Source of the DNA: Malania oleifera
Taxonomy: Eukaryota > Streptophyta > Magnoliopsida > Santalales > Ximeniaceae
Direction: 5' to 3'
NCBI RefSeq assembly: GCF_029873635.1
Contig: NC_080421.1
Coordinates: 41,025,120 to 41,089,119 of the forward strand
DNA: 64,000 bases
The first letter of the stretch is position 1; each line of letters starts with the position of its first letter. Positions 1 to 11,327 of the stretch are shown in pieces. Below the pieces are notes generated by a model. That model had not been told where the DNA came from, searched no databases, and worked only from the letters and a program-made list of their open reading frames with translations. Both the position numbers and the translations under genes were made by a program.

Positions 1-1006
1 TAATTTTCATATCCTTTATGCTTAGAGAGTTTGAATTCTTCCTCATTGATGTAATCAACTAGGAGAAGATTCTTATAATCCTTTGCACTAACTGACATTG
101 TTTGTAGAAATATTCAATTGTTCTTAGTGTTGTGGTTGAAATCATCATGGACAGGAAGAAATTGTGGAGTGGCCATCACTTACCTCTTACTGACGGGGCA
201 ACATATCATCTTAATGTATCTTTAGCCCTTGGAGTCCTATGGGAGGCTATAAAAGGTACACATTAGGAGAAAGAGGGGAACATGTCGAAGATTCTATAAA
301 AATCTGTAATTACATTACTTATATATTTTCACGATACTAACTTCAGTGTTGAAAAAAGCCTCGGAGGCCGGTGAGAGTTTCTAATTTTTTTTTTTTCATA
401 TTAGTTTCAAATGATCATCGTGAACTATATTTGGGAAGATCTGGTACAATTTTTGATGCCAATAGGGAGTATGAAATTCCAATCTTGAATTTGGATTTAT
501 TTGAATTATGACAAAATATAATATAAAATTATATTAAATGTTTTAAAACTTCATTGAATCTAAATTGAAGTCACAAAGTTCTTGTTCTCAAATATTAACT
601 TTCATAATTTTCAAAAAGTTGAAAAATTATCTTTTTTGTAATTTTTAAAATTCCAAAAATAAGAATAAAATTTTCACACAACTAAACAAATTTCTTATTT
701 TTAAAGTATTAGTAAAATCTTTAAATAAATAAAGATAAAAAATTAAATAATTTTAAAAATAAAAATAAAAAAATATTTTCCAAAGCCAAACATCCCTTTA
801 AAAAAAAAAAAAAAAAAAAAAAAATCCAAAATAAGCCTTCACGTTTCATTTTATTTATTTTTCTTTGGGGCTACGTGGAATTACAGCTTGGCGTCGGAAC
901 TTGGATGTAACAGAGGCAGCTCCCTCCTCTTTTCACATAACGCCACACGGCTTCAACTTCTCCATCAGTCCACCACGTCGGCACAATCTGAATTGCCAGG
1001 CAAGCC
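1..1006. other. AT-rich flank without a recognisable gene
   Basis: This stretch is strongly AT-rich, with homopolymer runs near 383-396 and 800-823. I see no conserved coding frame and no repeat family I can name. The last 100 bases become GC-richer as the leader of the downstream glycosyltransferase relic begins. Confidence 0.6.
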
Positions 1007-1160
1007 ATGTTGGTGGCTAGGCTTCCCCAACCGCCGCTGCCGGCAGCGGCACCGTCGTCTCCTATCTGCTCCCTACACGGATCACTCCTCACCCTCGCCA
1101 TACTAACCCTGCTCCCCTTCACCTATCTCTCACGTCCAAGTCTCTTCTCCTCATCCTCAG
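1007..1160 (+). pseudogene. GT47 relic, putative first exon with signal anchor
   Basis: The frame from ATG 1007 gives a proline-rich cytoplasmic start and then a hydrophobic stretch (about residues 27-42, SLLTLAILTLLPFTYLS), as expected for the type II anchor of a Golgi glycosyltransferase. A GT donor follows at 1161. An acceptor-like TTTTAG ends at 1220, but joining there leaves the frame one base short of the MEKNFKVY frame. Either the intron border differs or there is a further one-base lesion. Confidence 0.5.
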
Positions 1161-1254
1161 GTAGTTTCTACTCCCTTCCCTCACTCCCTCGTTTCCTGGG
1201 AAATTTCTCACTGATTTTAGTGCTTTTTGGTGTGTTAAGCTGAATTTTGCGAAG

Positions 1255-1455
1255 ATGGAGAAGAATTTCAAGGTTTATAGATATCCAGATGGTGATCTCA
1301 ACACGTACTACCAGACGCGGAGGAAGCTCACCGGAAATTACGCCAGCGAGGAGTATTTCTTCCAGACTATTAGAGACTCTCGATTTCGCGCTGACGATGC
1401 GGATCAGTCCCATTTGTTTTTCATCCCGATCTCTTGTCACAAGATGCGAGCGAAG
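1255..1455 (+). pseudogene. GT47 relic, exon with YPDGD and FFIPISCHKMR
   Basis: This is 67 codons of uninterrupted GT47 sequence: MEKNFKVYRYPDGD, then QTRRKLTGNYASEEYFF, then HLFFIPISCHKMR, all hallmark exostosin-domain blocks. The frame stays open leftwards to about 1222 (KLNFAK before the Met). The exon ends in AAG with a GT donor at 1456. Confidence 0.85.
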
Positions 1456-2372
1456 GTATGAATTCTGTCTTTTGGGGCGTCTTGGTTTTGGTGATAGTTT
1501 GCTCTTTGGGATACATGTGCACAGTGCTGTGTTTGCATTGTTGTGATTCGTTCCCTTCTTCTAGAACACTTTGTGAAGGGAAATTTTCGCTGTTCATCAA
1601 TGTAAGGAAGGGGAATTTTCATTGATAACACTATGTGTTTGTTTTCTTGTTTCTCATCCACGAGAGTTGGATATGCTGACAGAGTAATGTGAGAAATGTC
1701 TAGAGCTCATATAAACTAGGTCTGAAATTACGTGCAGAATGCAGTTTGTGACTAGTCATAGACTCAAGAGTGATAACCGCCAAAGTTAGGCAATCTTAGA
1801 TTGTGCATGTCTATGCTTCTTATGAAGGAGATTCAATAAGCCTCTAAAGTAGACAATTTAGTTTGAAAGAAGTAATGCACTTATAACACTTGGCAGTATG
1901 AAATGCTTATGTTGTGTAATAGTCAATTGAAATGAATGGAGCATAACATTATCGTAGGTATTCAGGCTGCATCATTCTTTTAGCTGCTTCCATATTTTTT
2001 AAAAATCTTCTGGAGAGAATTTAAATATGTTTTCTCTGTGATTGCCCTTTTTTTGGCTATATTTTGATTTGCTTACCGTACTTCATGGACTCTATTTAAA
2101 TGCTGCATGTAATTCCTGTCTATTTGAGCTTTTTTGTTCTATGCTTTGTGGACATTTGGTTGCTTTTTTTCCTTATGGTTGCACTATGCACTTCACATAG
2201 TGTGTTCTTGCTTGATTTCTCTATGGACTTAAAAGTTTCCAAAATGCAACAGATGTTAACTAAGTATAACTAAATTGTGATGTAGTTATATATGATTGAT
2301 AGAGCTCTTACTCCTAAGAAGAATTTATGCCCTTCCTATCTTATTGTATGAATGTTGTGTGGTTGTATACAG
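1456..2372 (+). other. Intron of the GT47 relic
   Basis: T-rich sequence between a GT donor at 1456 and an AG acceptor ending at 2372 (TATACAG). It joins codons exactly where the protein family continues (HKMRAK then GTPFENM). No insertion is recognised in it. Confidence 0.7.
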
Positions 2373-2558
2373 GGTACACCATTTGAAAACATGACCATCA
2401 TTGTCCAAAATTATGTGGAGAGCTTAACATTGAAGTATCCTTATTGGAATAGAACCTAGGTGCAAATCACTTTTTTGTTACTTGTCATGATGTTGGTGTA
2501 AGGGCTACTGAAGGGGTTCAACTTCTTGTTAAGAATTCAATTCGAGTTGTGTGCTCAC
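2373..2558 (+). pseudogene. GT47 relic, exon with frameshift
   Basis: The exon encodes GTPFENMTIIVQNYVES and KYPYWNRT. It then loses one base so that TAG appears at 2456-2458. Family sequence resumes in another frame (FFVTCHDVGVRATEG, SIRVVCS) and similarity stops at about 2558. The block that normally follows (with its FIPHKD motif) was not found anywhere downstream, so it was probably lost. Confidence 0.8.
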
Positions 2559-3077
2559 TATCACGAGCTAAGCTTGTTCAAGGCATTATGCTTGCCCATG
2601 CCCACTTGTCTCATGTGTTTGGGATGAGTTTCCATCATGTAAATGCTAGTATAAGGTTATTTTCTAGTATTTGTTTCATTGTATGCCAAATAAGACAGTA
2701 TGACTTTTCGGTCACTTTGATTTTTCCTACTGCCAGGATGATATTTACATAAAAGCCTCTTTAGGGGAGGGTGAGTGTTCATCAGTCTTGTAAAACTCAC
2801 TACCTATTGTTAATGTGTTTAGCCTACTTGCTTGCCTCGCTAAGCACACAATGTCAATGGAGGTGTTGTTAATGAATTGCGTTACTTCAATGTTTACTGC
2901 TTACTTGTCACTGCTTTCATGATTGTTTACTGTTTCCCCTGTCATTTGATTGAATGCTAATGAAAGTGTTTCGTGGATGAATGTTGGTAAACGATAGGTT
3001 AGTTAGTTAAGCAAGAGTGCTTTAGCTAGCGCTGCATGACCCTTTCACAAAGGTGTGAAAATAGTCGGCCCGTGACA
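2559..3077 (+). other. Intron-like sequence grading into the gypsy 5' LTR end
   Basis: No coding similarity is visible. The right part should be the end of the 5' LTR of the gypsy element, because a tRNA-Met primer-binding site follows at 3080. The LTR start could not be placed since no second LTR copy survives. Confidence 0.45.
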
Positions 3078-3079
3078 CC

Positions 3080-3091
3080 TGGTATCAGAGC
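3080..3091 (+). other. Primer-binding site complementary to initiator tRNA-Met
   Basis: TGGTATCAGAGC follows an LTR-like end (GTGACA) by two bases. This is the standard plant retrotransposon primer site and fixes the 5' LTR end at about 3077. Confidence 0.85.
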
Positions 3092-3158
3092 AAAGGTTAT
3101 TTGCGACGTGAATTCAGTTACCTTCGTTGTGGGATTTGGAAAGTTTTGGTAAGTGACC

Positions 3159-3629
3159 ATGGCACCAAACAATGCTGAGAGAATCAGCGTGCTTGAAGCA
3201 CAGACTGAGGAAGTAGCCAACAATGTGTCCAATGAGATGGCCCAACTGAGGGGACTTGTTGATGAAGTGATGGGATCACAACAACATCAAGTAGGTTTGA
3301 TAGGTGAAATGTTAGAGGACTTTCACCAAACTATGGAAACTTTGCAGGCGCAGATGGTTGATTTGGATTCAAGGATGAATTTGATGGTTCTTGTTATGGG
3401 GAACTCCAACACTTTGGGAGTTAGCAAGACCAAGGTACTAGAACCTAGGACGTATGGGGGTGTCCGTGATGTTAAGGAGTTAGAGAACTTCTTGTTTGAT
3501 ATGGAGCAGTATTTTTGTGTTGTGAGGATGGTCTCAAAACAAGTGAAAGTGGATACTGCGACCATGTACTTGGTTAGTGACGCCAAATTGTGGTGGTGTA
3601 CCAAGTATAATGAAATTGAAAATGGAAGC
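3159..3629 (+). pseudogene. Gypsy gag, N-terminal part
   Basis: From ATG 3159 the frame runs about 157 codons. The first half is predicted coiled coil (heptad-like ERISVLEAQTEEVANN and MAQLRGLVDEV). It is followed by EPRTYGGVRDVKELENFLFDM and the DAKLWW block of plant gypsy gag. It stops where the inserted LTR begins. The part normally joining DAKLWW to the zinc-knuckle region is missing or scrambled beyond the insertion. Confidence 0.8.
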
Positions 3630-5552
3630 TGTTGACTTTTTGAGTCCGATCCTTGTTTTGATTATGACAAACCACAACATCTCACTTGTGTACTTAGTGA
3701 ATGTACAGGTTTATAATTCTGGAAGTACAAGTGAAGGATGCAAAATGGAAGCCGTAAATGCACTTCAAGCTCACACCAATCGGCGTATTCTATGGGGATT
3801 TAGATGAGCAAAAGGTGTGAAGACTTTATTTATTTTTTGGGTTGTAATAATTAATTAGGTTTAATTGTGCATGCATTCCTCATGATTTAATTTGAAACTC
3901 AATGACCTTAGATTGACCTTAGGGGCTTGAACCTTTCATGAAAACATTTTTCCAAAACAAGTTCTTTTTCAGAAACCCCTTCATGTTTCTTCCGTCGCAT
4001 TGATGAGCACTTTTCTCGATCAATCATTCCTTATCTTAAAAAGTGTCCAACATGAAAGTTGTGAGATTTTCTCTTAACTTCCTGTTGATACCAAGAGCGT
4101 TTAATTTGGAGTTGTATCGAAAAAATTATGTCCAAAAAATTGAAGGGTGTCTGCGTAGAAAGCCCAGTTGACTAGTCGACTAGAGCAGGGGACTGGTCGA
4201 CCAGCTCAGGCAATAGCTAAATATTTTCTCAGCTCAGGTCACTAGTCGATCAGTACAGGGCAGTGGTCGACCAGTCGTGTCGAGAACTGACTCCAATGGC
4301 TAGAAAATATAATATCATTTCTTCCCCCTAACGACCATAAAATGGCTAGAAATGAATTTGACCTATAATTTTTGGGAAAGCCTTTTTTAAGGATTTATTG
4401 GAGGGCTTGAGCTTGTATTCATGCTCATAATATATTGCTTGAAAGCTTTCTTTTTGTTTTGAAAATCTAAGTTTAAATTTCTCCTACATCTTTATTTTGA
4501 AAATTCTTGTTGGAGAAATTCTTTTTGTTATTCAAGTAAGTCTTGAGCTTATATGTAATTTCATATATATTTTTGTTTGAAAGCCTTCTTATTTTTAAGG
4601 TCAATCATTTAGAAAGAAAACCCAAGTTCTCTTATTTTTATTTGAAAATATTTTTGGAGAAGAACTTCTTAGGTTGTTCAAGAACTTTGAGCATATATTT
4701 AATTGATATATATATTGGTTTGAAAAGGTTCTTGAGAAAATCCTTGAGCATGTATTTAATCATATACATATTTGCTCGGAAGGCTTGTTGATTAATTTTT
4801 AAAAGGTCATTTCAGAAGAGAAAATCATTTTCCATACTCATGTTTTTATGTGGAAAATATTTTTTGAGAAAAAAACCTATACTCTATCGAGTTTCATTTT
4901 AATATCATATGAGAGTGCATATAGTATTTCAATGTGAACAACTTAGCTTTTTTAGAAGCATTTCTTTGTACAAAAATTGTTTTATGAACTGGTTTAGCTT
5001 AGCCCAATGATTGAGTTAGGGAGATTCCTCCCTGTAAGGAGGAACGAGTTTGGCTCAGCCTGGTAATTGAGTTGGGGAGACTCCGTCCCGTAAGGAGGAA
5101 CCAGTTTGGTTCAGCTTGGTGAATTGAGCTGGGTAGACTTCGCCCCGTAAGGAGAACCGGTTTTGTTCTACCTTATAAGGAGAAGTGTAAATGGCTTCTG
5201 CTCCGCCCATTAAGTAAGCAGGTTAGTGGAATCCTTCGTGGGTTTGCCCAAGGCGGGGACGTAGGTAGGATTGACTAAACCTTGATAACAAATCTTGTGT
5301 GTCTCTTTCTTATTTAAATTTTGCACTTTAAATTCCGTACGTGTATGCTTGTGCATTTAATGTTATAATTATTTTGCATACACATTTAATTTAAATGAGA
5401 TATGCTTCACATGTGTATGTCTATACTCATTACTTAAATCATTTTACATACACGCTTATATTTTGAGCGAGATATGATTTGTGGTGAATGGTAAATTTAA
5501 TTTAGTCAAAAAGTTTTAAATTCCAATTCACCTCCTTCTTGGGATCACACCA
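3630..5552 (+). mobile_element. LTR of a copia-like family (F) inside the gypsy gag
   Basis: It starts TGTTGACTTTTTGAG followed by a TTTTGATTATGACAAA block, the same start as LTR C (read on the - strand) and close to the D LTR start. It ends in the CACCTCCTTCTTGGGAT block shared with those LTR ends. Inside is a run of imperfect repeats at 4990-5260 (GTAAGGAGGAAC units) and the GCGGGGACGTAGG block common to this superfamily. No internal region is attached, so it looks like a solo LTR. The right border is uncertain by about ten bases and I found no exact target duplication. Confidence 0.7.
4165..4292 (+). promoter_or_regulatory. GTCGAC array in LTR F
   Basis: Four to five units alternate between CTAGTCGACTAG and CTGGTCGACCAG types, separated by GCAGGG or GCTCAGG spacers. 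Each unit is close to a perfect palindrome around GTCGAC. AT-rich TATA-like sequence follows at about 4307, but no clear TATA box can be chosen. Confidence 0.6.
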
Positions 5553-5555
5553 TAG

Positions 5556-6388
5556 CTGTTAGAAGTTGTGTGGTGGAGAGTTGGGTAGAACGCTTGACTG
5601 ACTACCTTGGTGATAACCTTGCTTCATCCAAAGAGTTTGACGAAGGGGGAAACAGTGGAAAGTCTTTCAAGAAGGGCAAACCCGAAAGTGGGGGAGCCGA
5701 CTATAAAGCATCAACCTCAAAGGAAGCTTTGTCGTTTTGAGGGTTCAAAACATCCAATGGAAAGGGTAAAATTTCGCGTTACTTGTGTTTAGGTCTTCAT
5801 AGAGTTTTTGAGTACCCTCACAAAGCAACATTTAATGCTTCACAGGCTTCCATTACAGAATAGGTAGTGGAAAGTGATGGGGAAGAGGATGATACCCCGA
5901 GGATGGGTGCAATGTGGTAGGTGAACGCATTGGAAAAGCAGGCAAAAGTACCGAAAGTTACACGAGCAAAAGGGCTGATGTTTGTGGATTTGAGGATCAA
6001 TGGGAAGAGTACCTGCGTTATGGTGGATACCAGGGCTACTCATAATTTTGTTTCGTAACCGAAAGCATGGAGACTCAACTTATCCTTAGAGAAGGATACA
6101 AGATGCATGAAAGTAGTTAATTCTGTAGCCCAACCTACTATGGGAGTAGCCCAGCAAGTTACTGTGAAGCTTGGGTAGTGGGAAGGTCATTTGAATTTCA
6201 TAGCGGTGCCATTAGATGACTTTCTAGTCATTTTGGGAATGAAGTTCCTAAGGGGGACGAAGGCAGTGCTGATGCCTTCGGTTGGTTCACTGTACTTGAT
6301 GGGAGATCACCTGTGTATAGTGCAAGTCGTTGCAACGAAAAAAGACGATGGGAAATTCCTTTCAGCCATGCAACTCAAGGAGGATTGA
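5556..6388 (+). pseudogene. Gypsy gag end and aspartic protease region
   Basis: Resumes at ERLTDYLGDN and runs through a Ser/Lys-rich linker. It continues to the protease block VDTRATHNFVS near 6025, where the family has D-S/T-G-A; the glycine position reads Arg. Then come HLNFIAVPLDDFLVILGM and the open frame 6191-6388. Several stops interrupt it, so no functional protease can be made. Confidence 0.75.
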
Positions 6389-6591
6389 GAAAGGGGGAGT
6401 AGACATATCTAGCCATGGTGGTGGTAGATAAAGAAGTAGGCTAGGAGCTGGTACCTATAACCATCCAAGCGATATGAGGACAAGGAGTTGATGCCGGATA
6501 AGTTACCTCACAAATTGCTTGCACTACGGGTGTGGAGCATGAGATTGAGTTGTTTCCAAGAGTGAAACCACTTGCTAAAGGGCCATAGTGG

Positions 6592-7760
6592 ATGGTGCCT
6601 CTAGAGCTAGCAGAGTTAAGGAAGCAACTTGATGAATTGTTGGAAGCAGGATATGTTCTCCTTTCCAAACCACCGTTTGGAGCACCACCGTTTAGAGCAT
6701 CGGCGCTGTTTCAGGGGAAACATGATGGGAGCATGCGGATGTGTGTAGACTACCACGCGCTCAACAAGGTGACAGTGCGCAACAAGTATCCTATTCCGTT
6801 GATTGCTGATTTGTTGGATCAGTTGGGTCATGCCAAGTACTACACTAAACTTGATTTGGGGTCAGACTACTATCAGGTGAGGATAGCTGATGGGCATGAG
6901 CTGAAGACTACTTGTGTGACGCGGTATGGGGCGTATGAATTCTTGGTGATGCCATTCGGATTGACAAATGGTCTTGCAACATTCTGTACCTTGATGAACT
7001 AGGTATTTCGTGAGTATCTCGACAAGTTTATTGTGGTATACCTGGATACTATTGTTGTTTACAGTTCCACTCTGGAGGAACATGAAGAGCATCTACAAAA
7101 GGTGTTCGACAGGCTGAGGGAGAACAATCTGTACGTGAAGAAAGAGAAGTGCTCTTTCGCTCAGCGGAGCATCAAATTCTTTGGTTATGTGATTGATCAA
7201 GGTCATATCAAGATGGATATGGAGAAGGTAAGGGCAATTCAAGAATGAAGATCCTAACGATAGTGAGGGTGTTGCGTTCCTTTCTTGGCCTTGCCAACTA
7301 CTACATGAATTTCATAGAGGAGTATTCGCGGAGAACGGCTCCTACGAAAGAACTACTAAAGAAGGGTCATGGGTGGAATTAGATAGAGAAGTGCCAAAGA
7401 GTCTTTGATGACTTGAAGGATGCCATGATGAGAGATTTGGTACTTGCTCTTTCGGATGTCATGAAACCCTTCGAGGTACAAACAGATGCATCAGACTTCG
7501 CCCTTAGAGGAGTCTTGTAATAGGAGGGACATCCTGTTGTGTACGAGAGTCGTAAGCTTAGTGAAGCAGAGCGGAAGTACACAGCTCAAGAGAAGGAGAT
7601 GCTAGCGGTGATACATTGTCTCCATGTGTGGAGGCATTACTTACTTAGGTCAAGGTTTGTGGGGAAAACAGATAATTCGGGTGTTAGTTATTTCTTCACA
7701 TAGCCAAAGTTCACACCCAAGCAGGGCCGATGGTAGGAATTCTTGGCAGAATTTGATTTC
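6592..7760 (+). pseudogene. Gypsy reverse transcriptase and RNase H
   Basis: Clear RT blocks: [54 protein letters not shown] and [15 protein letters not shown]. The active-site box reads VVYLDTIVVYSS, so the second catalytic aspartate of YLDD has become Thr (about 7038-7049). TAG lies at 7000-7002 and frame changes follow 7250. RNase H is recognisable by VQTDASDFALRGVL (about 7480-7517) and KLSEAERKYTAQEKEMLAV (7557-7610). Confidence 0.85.
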
Positions 7761-9078
7761 TCCTTTGAGCACAAGGCGGGGCGATTGAACCAAGTCACTG
7801 ATACACTGAGTGGAAAGGCCGAATTGGCAGCCTTGCAAATTGTAGCACATTTGACTGTGAGTGCTGTTACTATGATGATGCGGAACTGCATCAAGGAGAA
7901 CTTAGCTAAAGATCCAGTTGTGCAGAACCTAATGAAGCTTACCGAAGAAGGAAAAGCACGAAAGTTCTGGATGGAAGACGGGTTGCTGATGACCCATGGT
8001 AGCTGGTTCTTTATGCCACAAGCTGGTGATCTGAGGAAGACGCTGTTGAGAGAGTGTCATGATATCATGTGGGCCGGACATTTAGGATGGCAGCGCACTT
8101 TGGCCTTATTGAAGCAGGGGTACTATTGGCCGCACATGCGTGATGATGTGGTTGATTATACCCGAACTTGTCTCACTTGCCAACAAGACAAGGTGGAGTG
8201 GAGGAAGATTGCAGGGTTGTTGAAGCCCCTACCAATACCGTCCAAATCGTGGGAAAGTTTCTCATTGGACTTCATCACCAACCTACCCAGAGTGGGAGAT
8301 GTAGGGTCTATTCTTGTGGTTGTAGACATGTTTTCGAAGTATGGTATGTTCATAACCGCACCAAAGTACTGTTCGGAAGAGGAGACGACACGATTATTTT
8401 TCACGAATATTGTGAAATATTGAGGGGTTCCCCAAGACATTGTTAGTGACCGAGACTCAAGATTTACTGGCAACTTCTGGACAGAACTTTTTAGAATCCT
8501 TGGTTCACAACTTGAAATCTCTTCGAGTTATCACCCATAAACAGATGGACAGACGGAGAGATTCAATGGGCTACTAGAAGAGTACTTGTGCCACTTCGTC
8601 AACGCCAACCAGAAGAATTGGGTGCAACTACTTGATGTGACTCAGTTCTGTTTCAACGCTCAAAAGAGCTCAACAACCAACAAGAGTCCTTTTGAGCCTA
8701 TTACGGGCCATCAACCGCTGTTACCTCACATAGTGGATGAGCCATACAGAGGAAAGAGTCCTAAGGCGTACATCTTCACTAGAGAATGGAGACAGAATGT
8801 TGAGATTGCTCGAGCCTACCTGGAGAAAGCTTCTAAGCGGATGAAGAAGTGGGCAGATCAGGGGACAAGACCACAACACTTCAATGTAGGTGACTTGGTA
8901 CTTGTTAAGCTTAATCCAGAATAGATTAGGTCACTACGAGGACGATATAGGAGATTACTTCGCAAATATGAAGGACCAGTCCCTGTCTTGGCCAAAGTCG
9001 GCAAGGTCTCTTACAGAATTGACCCTTTGACTTGGATGAAAGTGCAAATTGTGTTTCATGTCAGGTTGAGGAAGTAAT
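7743..9078 (+). pseudogene. Gypsy integrase and C-terminal tail
   Basis: The first open stretch (7743-8423) ends RNase H with FDFSFEHKAGRLNQVTD. It then carries the integrase zinc finger (HDIMWAGHLGWQRTL, CLTCQQDK) and the core start (PSKSWESFSLDFITNLP, VVVDMFSKYGMFI). After a TGA the core continues with [11 protein letters not shown], then a stop within the HP-TDGQTER block, then the open frame 8586-8924 with AYLEKASKRMKKWAD. The tail reaches VFHVRLRK near 9075. Confidence 0.85.
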
Positions 9079-9089
9079 GAACTCTGTTA

Positions 9090-10480
9090 TTTCTTGCGAG
9101 GAGGGTCTTGATATAGTAATTTAGGAACCTTCAACAGATGGAAAATTCACCACGGCAAGTGCTTGGGAAATTATAAGGGAGCATAAAGAGGAATTCTCAG
9201 TTGCAAAATGGATCTGGCATCCTATGTTGCCAAAAAGGGTGTCAATTTGTATGTGGAAGTCTTGGTTCGCTTGTCTTCCGGTTGATACTCGTATTAAAGA
9301 AGTAGGTGTCCAGATGGCCTCTCGATGTGATTGTTGTTCAAATGCCAAGATTGAATCTCTAGACCATGTGTTTTGCACCGGATCTTTTGCTCAGGAGGTA
9401 TGGAAAAAAAAAGCAGCAGTGGCGTTAGGTGTTAGTTGTATGGCAACAAGTACTTGGAAAGGCAGAGTTAATGTCTGGTTTAGTTGTGCAAGACGGGCCT
9501 CACAGTTAGGCATTTTGGTAGGTCTTATACCTAGTCTCATCATTTGGAGACTTTGGACTCGTCGATGTAGAGCCAGGATGGAATCAATTCATGATTCGGT
9601 GAGAACTGTGTGGCTTGATATTAAATATTGGCTGAGATCCATTTCAAACAAGTTAAATAAATGTGCACCTGCTTTTTGCACGGATATTGCAGTCCTTTGT
9701 GCTTTGGATATTCAAGTAAAAAATGTGGGGGTTCGTCTTCCTCGTGTAGTCAGATGGTGTAAACATGGGATAGGTTGGGTTAAACTGAATGTGGATGGGA
9801 GCTGTAGAGGTAACCCAGGGAATTGTGGTGGTGGAGGCGTGATAAGAGATGAAAAAAGTTTATTTAAAGCAGCTTTTTTCTCATTATTGGGTTATGGAAC
9901 AAATAACATGGCTGAATTGAAGACGATTAATTTAGGGATTATTCTGTGCAAAGATCTCAGATTTGATCAAGTGGAGATTGCATGTGACTCTACTTTGTTG
10001 GTTCAGTGGATAAATTCTGGGAAGTGCTCGGTTTGGAACTTATGGGATTTGTGGGAAGAACTTATGCTAGCATTAAGAGGCATACAGTTCAAAGTGAAAC
10101 ATGTTTACAAGGAGGTGAATAAAAGTGCAGATTTCTTTGCCAAACAGGGTGAATCTGGTATTTCTCGATCATATAGTTGCCAAGATGAGCTTCCTCAGCA
10201 AGTCAGGGGAATGATTCGATTGGACTTGTTGAGTTTTCCTTCTTTGTGCTCATGATGTTTTGTGTTATTACACTTTTAGTGGTTTAGTTTCTTAGTTTTT
10301 TGGCTGTTGGTGTTTTGGTTTATGTTGGTTAAGTTAGTCTTAGGGTCTTGGAATTTTGTTTTTATTGTCCCAAAGTCTCAAAATTGTAACCACGGTTTTC
10401 CTCCGCCATAAGTGAGGGGTTTTCTAATAAAGTTTAGGAGGTGCCACCCTTTTTACCCAAAAAAAAGAAAAAAAGAAGAA
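9090..10480 (+). mobile_element. 5'-truncated L1-type LINE
   Basis: The sequence starts inside the zinc-binding reverse transcriptase domain and runs through an RNase H domain, a 3' UTR of about 200 bp and an A-rich tail (10458-10480). This is the usual form of a 5'-truncated plant L1. It abuts the gypsy pol end, so it probably inserted into or replaced the gypsy 3' end. Its 3' UTR end (GCCATAAGTGAGGG) is shared with the - strand LINE at 59.25 kb. No target duplication could be fixed. Confidence 0.8.
9224..10255 (+). pseudogene. LINE zf-RVT and RNase H open frame (343 codons)
   Basis: An uninterrupted frame. Residues 1-70 are the zf-RVT domain (PKRVSICMWKSWFACLP, then CDCCSNAKIESLDHVF). Residues about 180-320 are a plant LINE RNase H: LNVDGSCRGNPG with the first Asp, NNMAELKTINLG with the Glu, IACDSTLLVQWIN with the second Asp, and VKHVYKEVNKSADFFA with the late His and Asp. 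All catalytic acids are present. Similarity begins upstream of the Met (a KFTTASAWEII block, interrupted by TAG near 9122), so this is the open 3' end of ORF2 and not a separate gene. Confidence 0.85.
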
Positions 10481-10484
10481 GCCA

Positions 10485-10640
10485 GAAAGAATAACTAACT
10501 CACTGCTTCTCACAGGTGCTCTATTAGACTTGCATTTCAAAGGTCCAAACCATTTAAGCAGCCCGTCCCTGATCTTGTCTTTAACTAGTGCTATGCCCAA
10601 ATTATTGTGCATATGCTCTTTTCTTACTTTATATATTAAT
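10485..10640 (-). pseudogene. LINE relic, RTE-like RT C-terminus
   Basis: On the - strand the frame reads VKDKIRDGLLKWFGPLK followed by APVRSSELVIL. This resembles the block after the RT domain in many plant non-LTR elements (KMRDGRLRWFGH type). Only about 45 codons survive. Confidence 0.55.
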
Positions 10641-10959
10641 GTTATGTCACTCTTTTGCCTAAAATAACTTAGAATGAGATAATGAATAATGATTTAATAC
10701 TCTTCAATTTTTCGGAGGGAATTGCTCATAATCATGTAAATTGGCAGATAGGATTTATGTCGTTGACCCCATCTAGTGGGATTTAAGGCTTGGTTTGTTG
10801 TTGTTATTAGCTGGGCATCAAGGGGATGTCATCCCCGTTGTACGAAAAGTCATCCACTCTATAGAGTGTCACAAATATCAAGAATTACGTTGTGGTTATT
10901 CACAATTTCCCACTATGCCAGTTGGAAACAACATCAACCACTGCTCTGTGCAAATCTGA

Positions 10960-11190
10960 AGTGGAGCAACTTAATCTTTGAAGGCTCTCTTAATTATTTC
11001 TTTCCAAGCACACCAAAAGATGGCAAAAGGGATGAGACTCAGAACTTTCTGCTTCTCCTTGGTGGTTTTAATGCCTTTCCAAGCCCAAATCTTCCCTCTG
11101 GTGGAACTTGCAGTAACCCACTGATTCTTGTCCACAAATATCTCTCCTTGTTGTTCAATCAAAATATCATGTTGGCAAGTTTGACTTTAA
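10960..11190 (-). pseudogene. LINE relic, zf-RVT C-terminal part
   Basis: The - strand frame reads GKIWAWKGIKTTKEKQK and then LIPFAIFWCAWKEIIKRAF, the typical APLCIFWCIWRERNRRAF end of the plant LINE zinc-binding domain. The longer + strand frame over the same bases (10776-11327) is its shadow. Confidence 0.6.
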
Positions 11191-11327
11191 TCTTGAATTT
11201 TGGGCTAAATTTTGCCTCTAACAGTGGATTTAATTTGTGCAAACTGCAAACTTGTTTAGTCTTATTTTGGATGAATTTTCAATTTGCAGCTTGGACTAGT
11301 ATGAAGATGATGACCGCCTTTTGTTAA

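Larger units (their letters stand above)
3078..9078 (+). mobile_element. Degenerate Ty3/gypsy retrotransposon, 3' end lost
   Basis: Order is primer-binding site, gag, protease, reverse transcriptase, RNase H, integrase and a C-terminal DNA-binding tail, which is the gypsy order. The reading frame is broken by many stops (for example TAG at 7000-7002, TGA after 8420, TAA near 8537, TAG near 8922). The gag is interrupted by a foreign LTR (3630 to about 5552). No 3' LTR follows: LINE sequence starts within a few bases of the pol end. It sits in an intron position of the GT47 relic, in the same orientation. Confidence 0.85.

Noticed and set aside
871-1122. - strand 83-codon frame and + strand frame 888-1106
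   Set aside because: Shadows of the GC-richer first exon of the GT47 relic; no family features.
8156-8473. - strand 105-codon frame
   Set aside because: Antisense shadow of the gypsy integrase.
10776-11327. 183-codon + strand frame
   Set aside because: The opposite strand reads as a LINE zinc-binding domain piece; this frame is its shadow.
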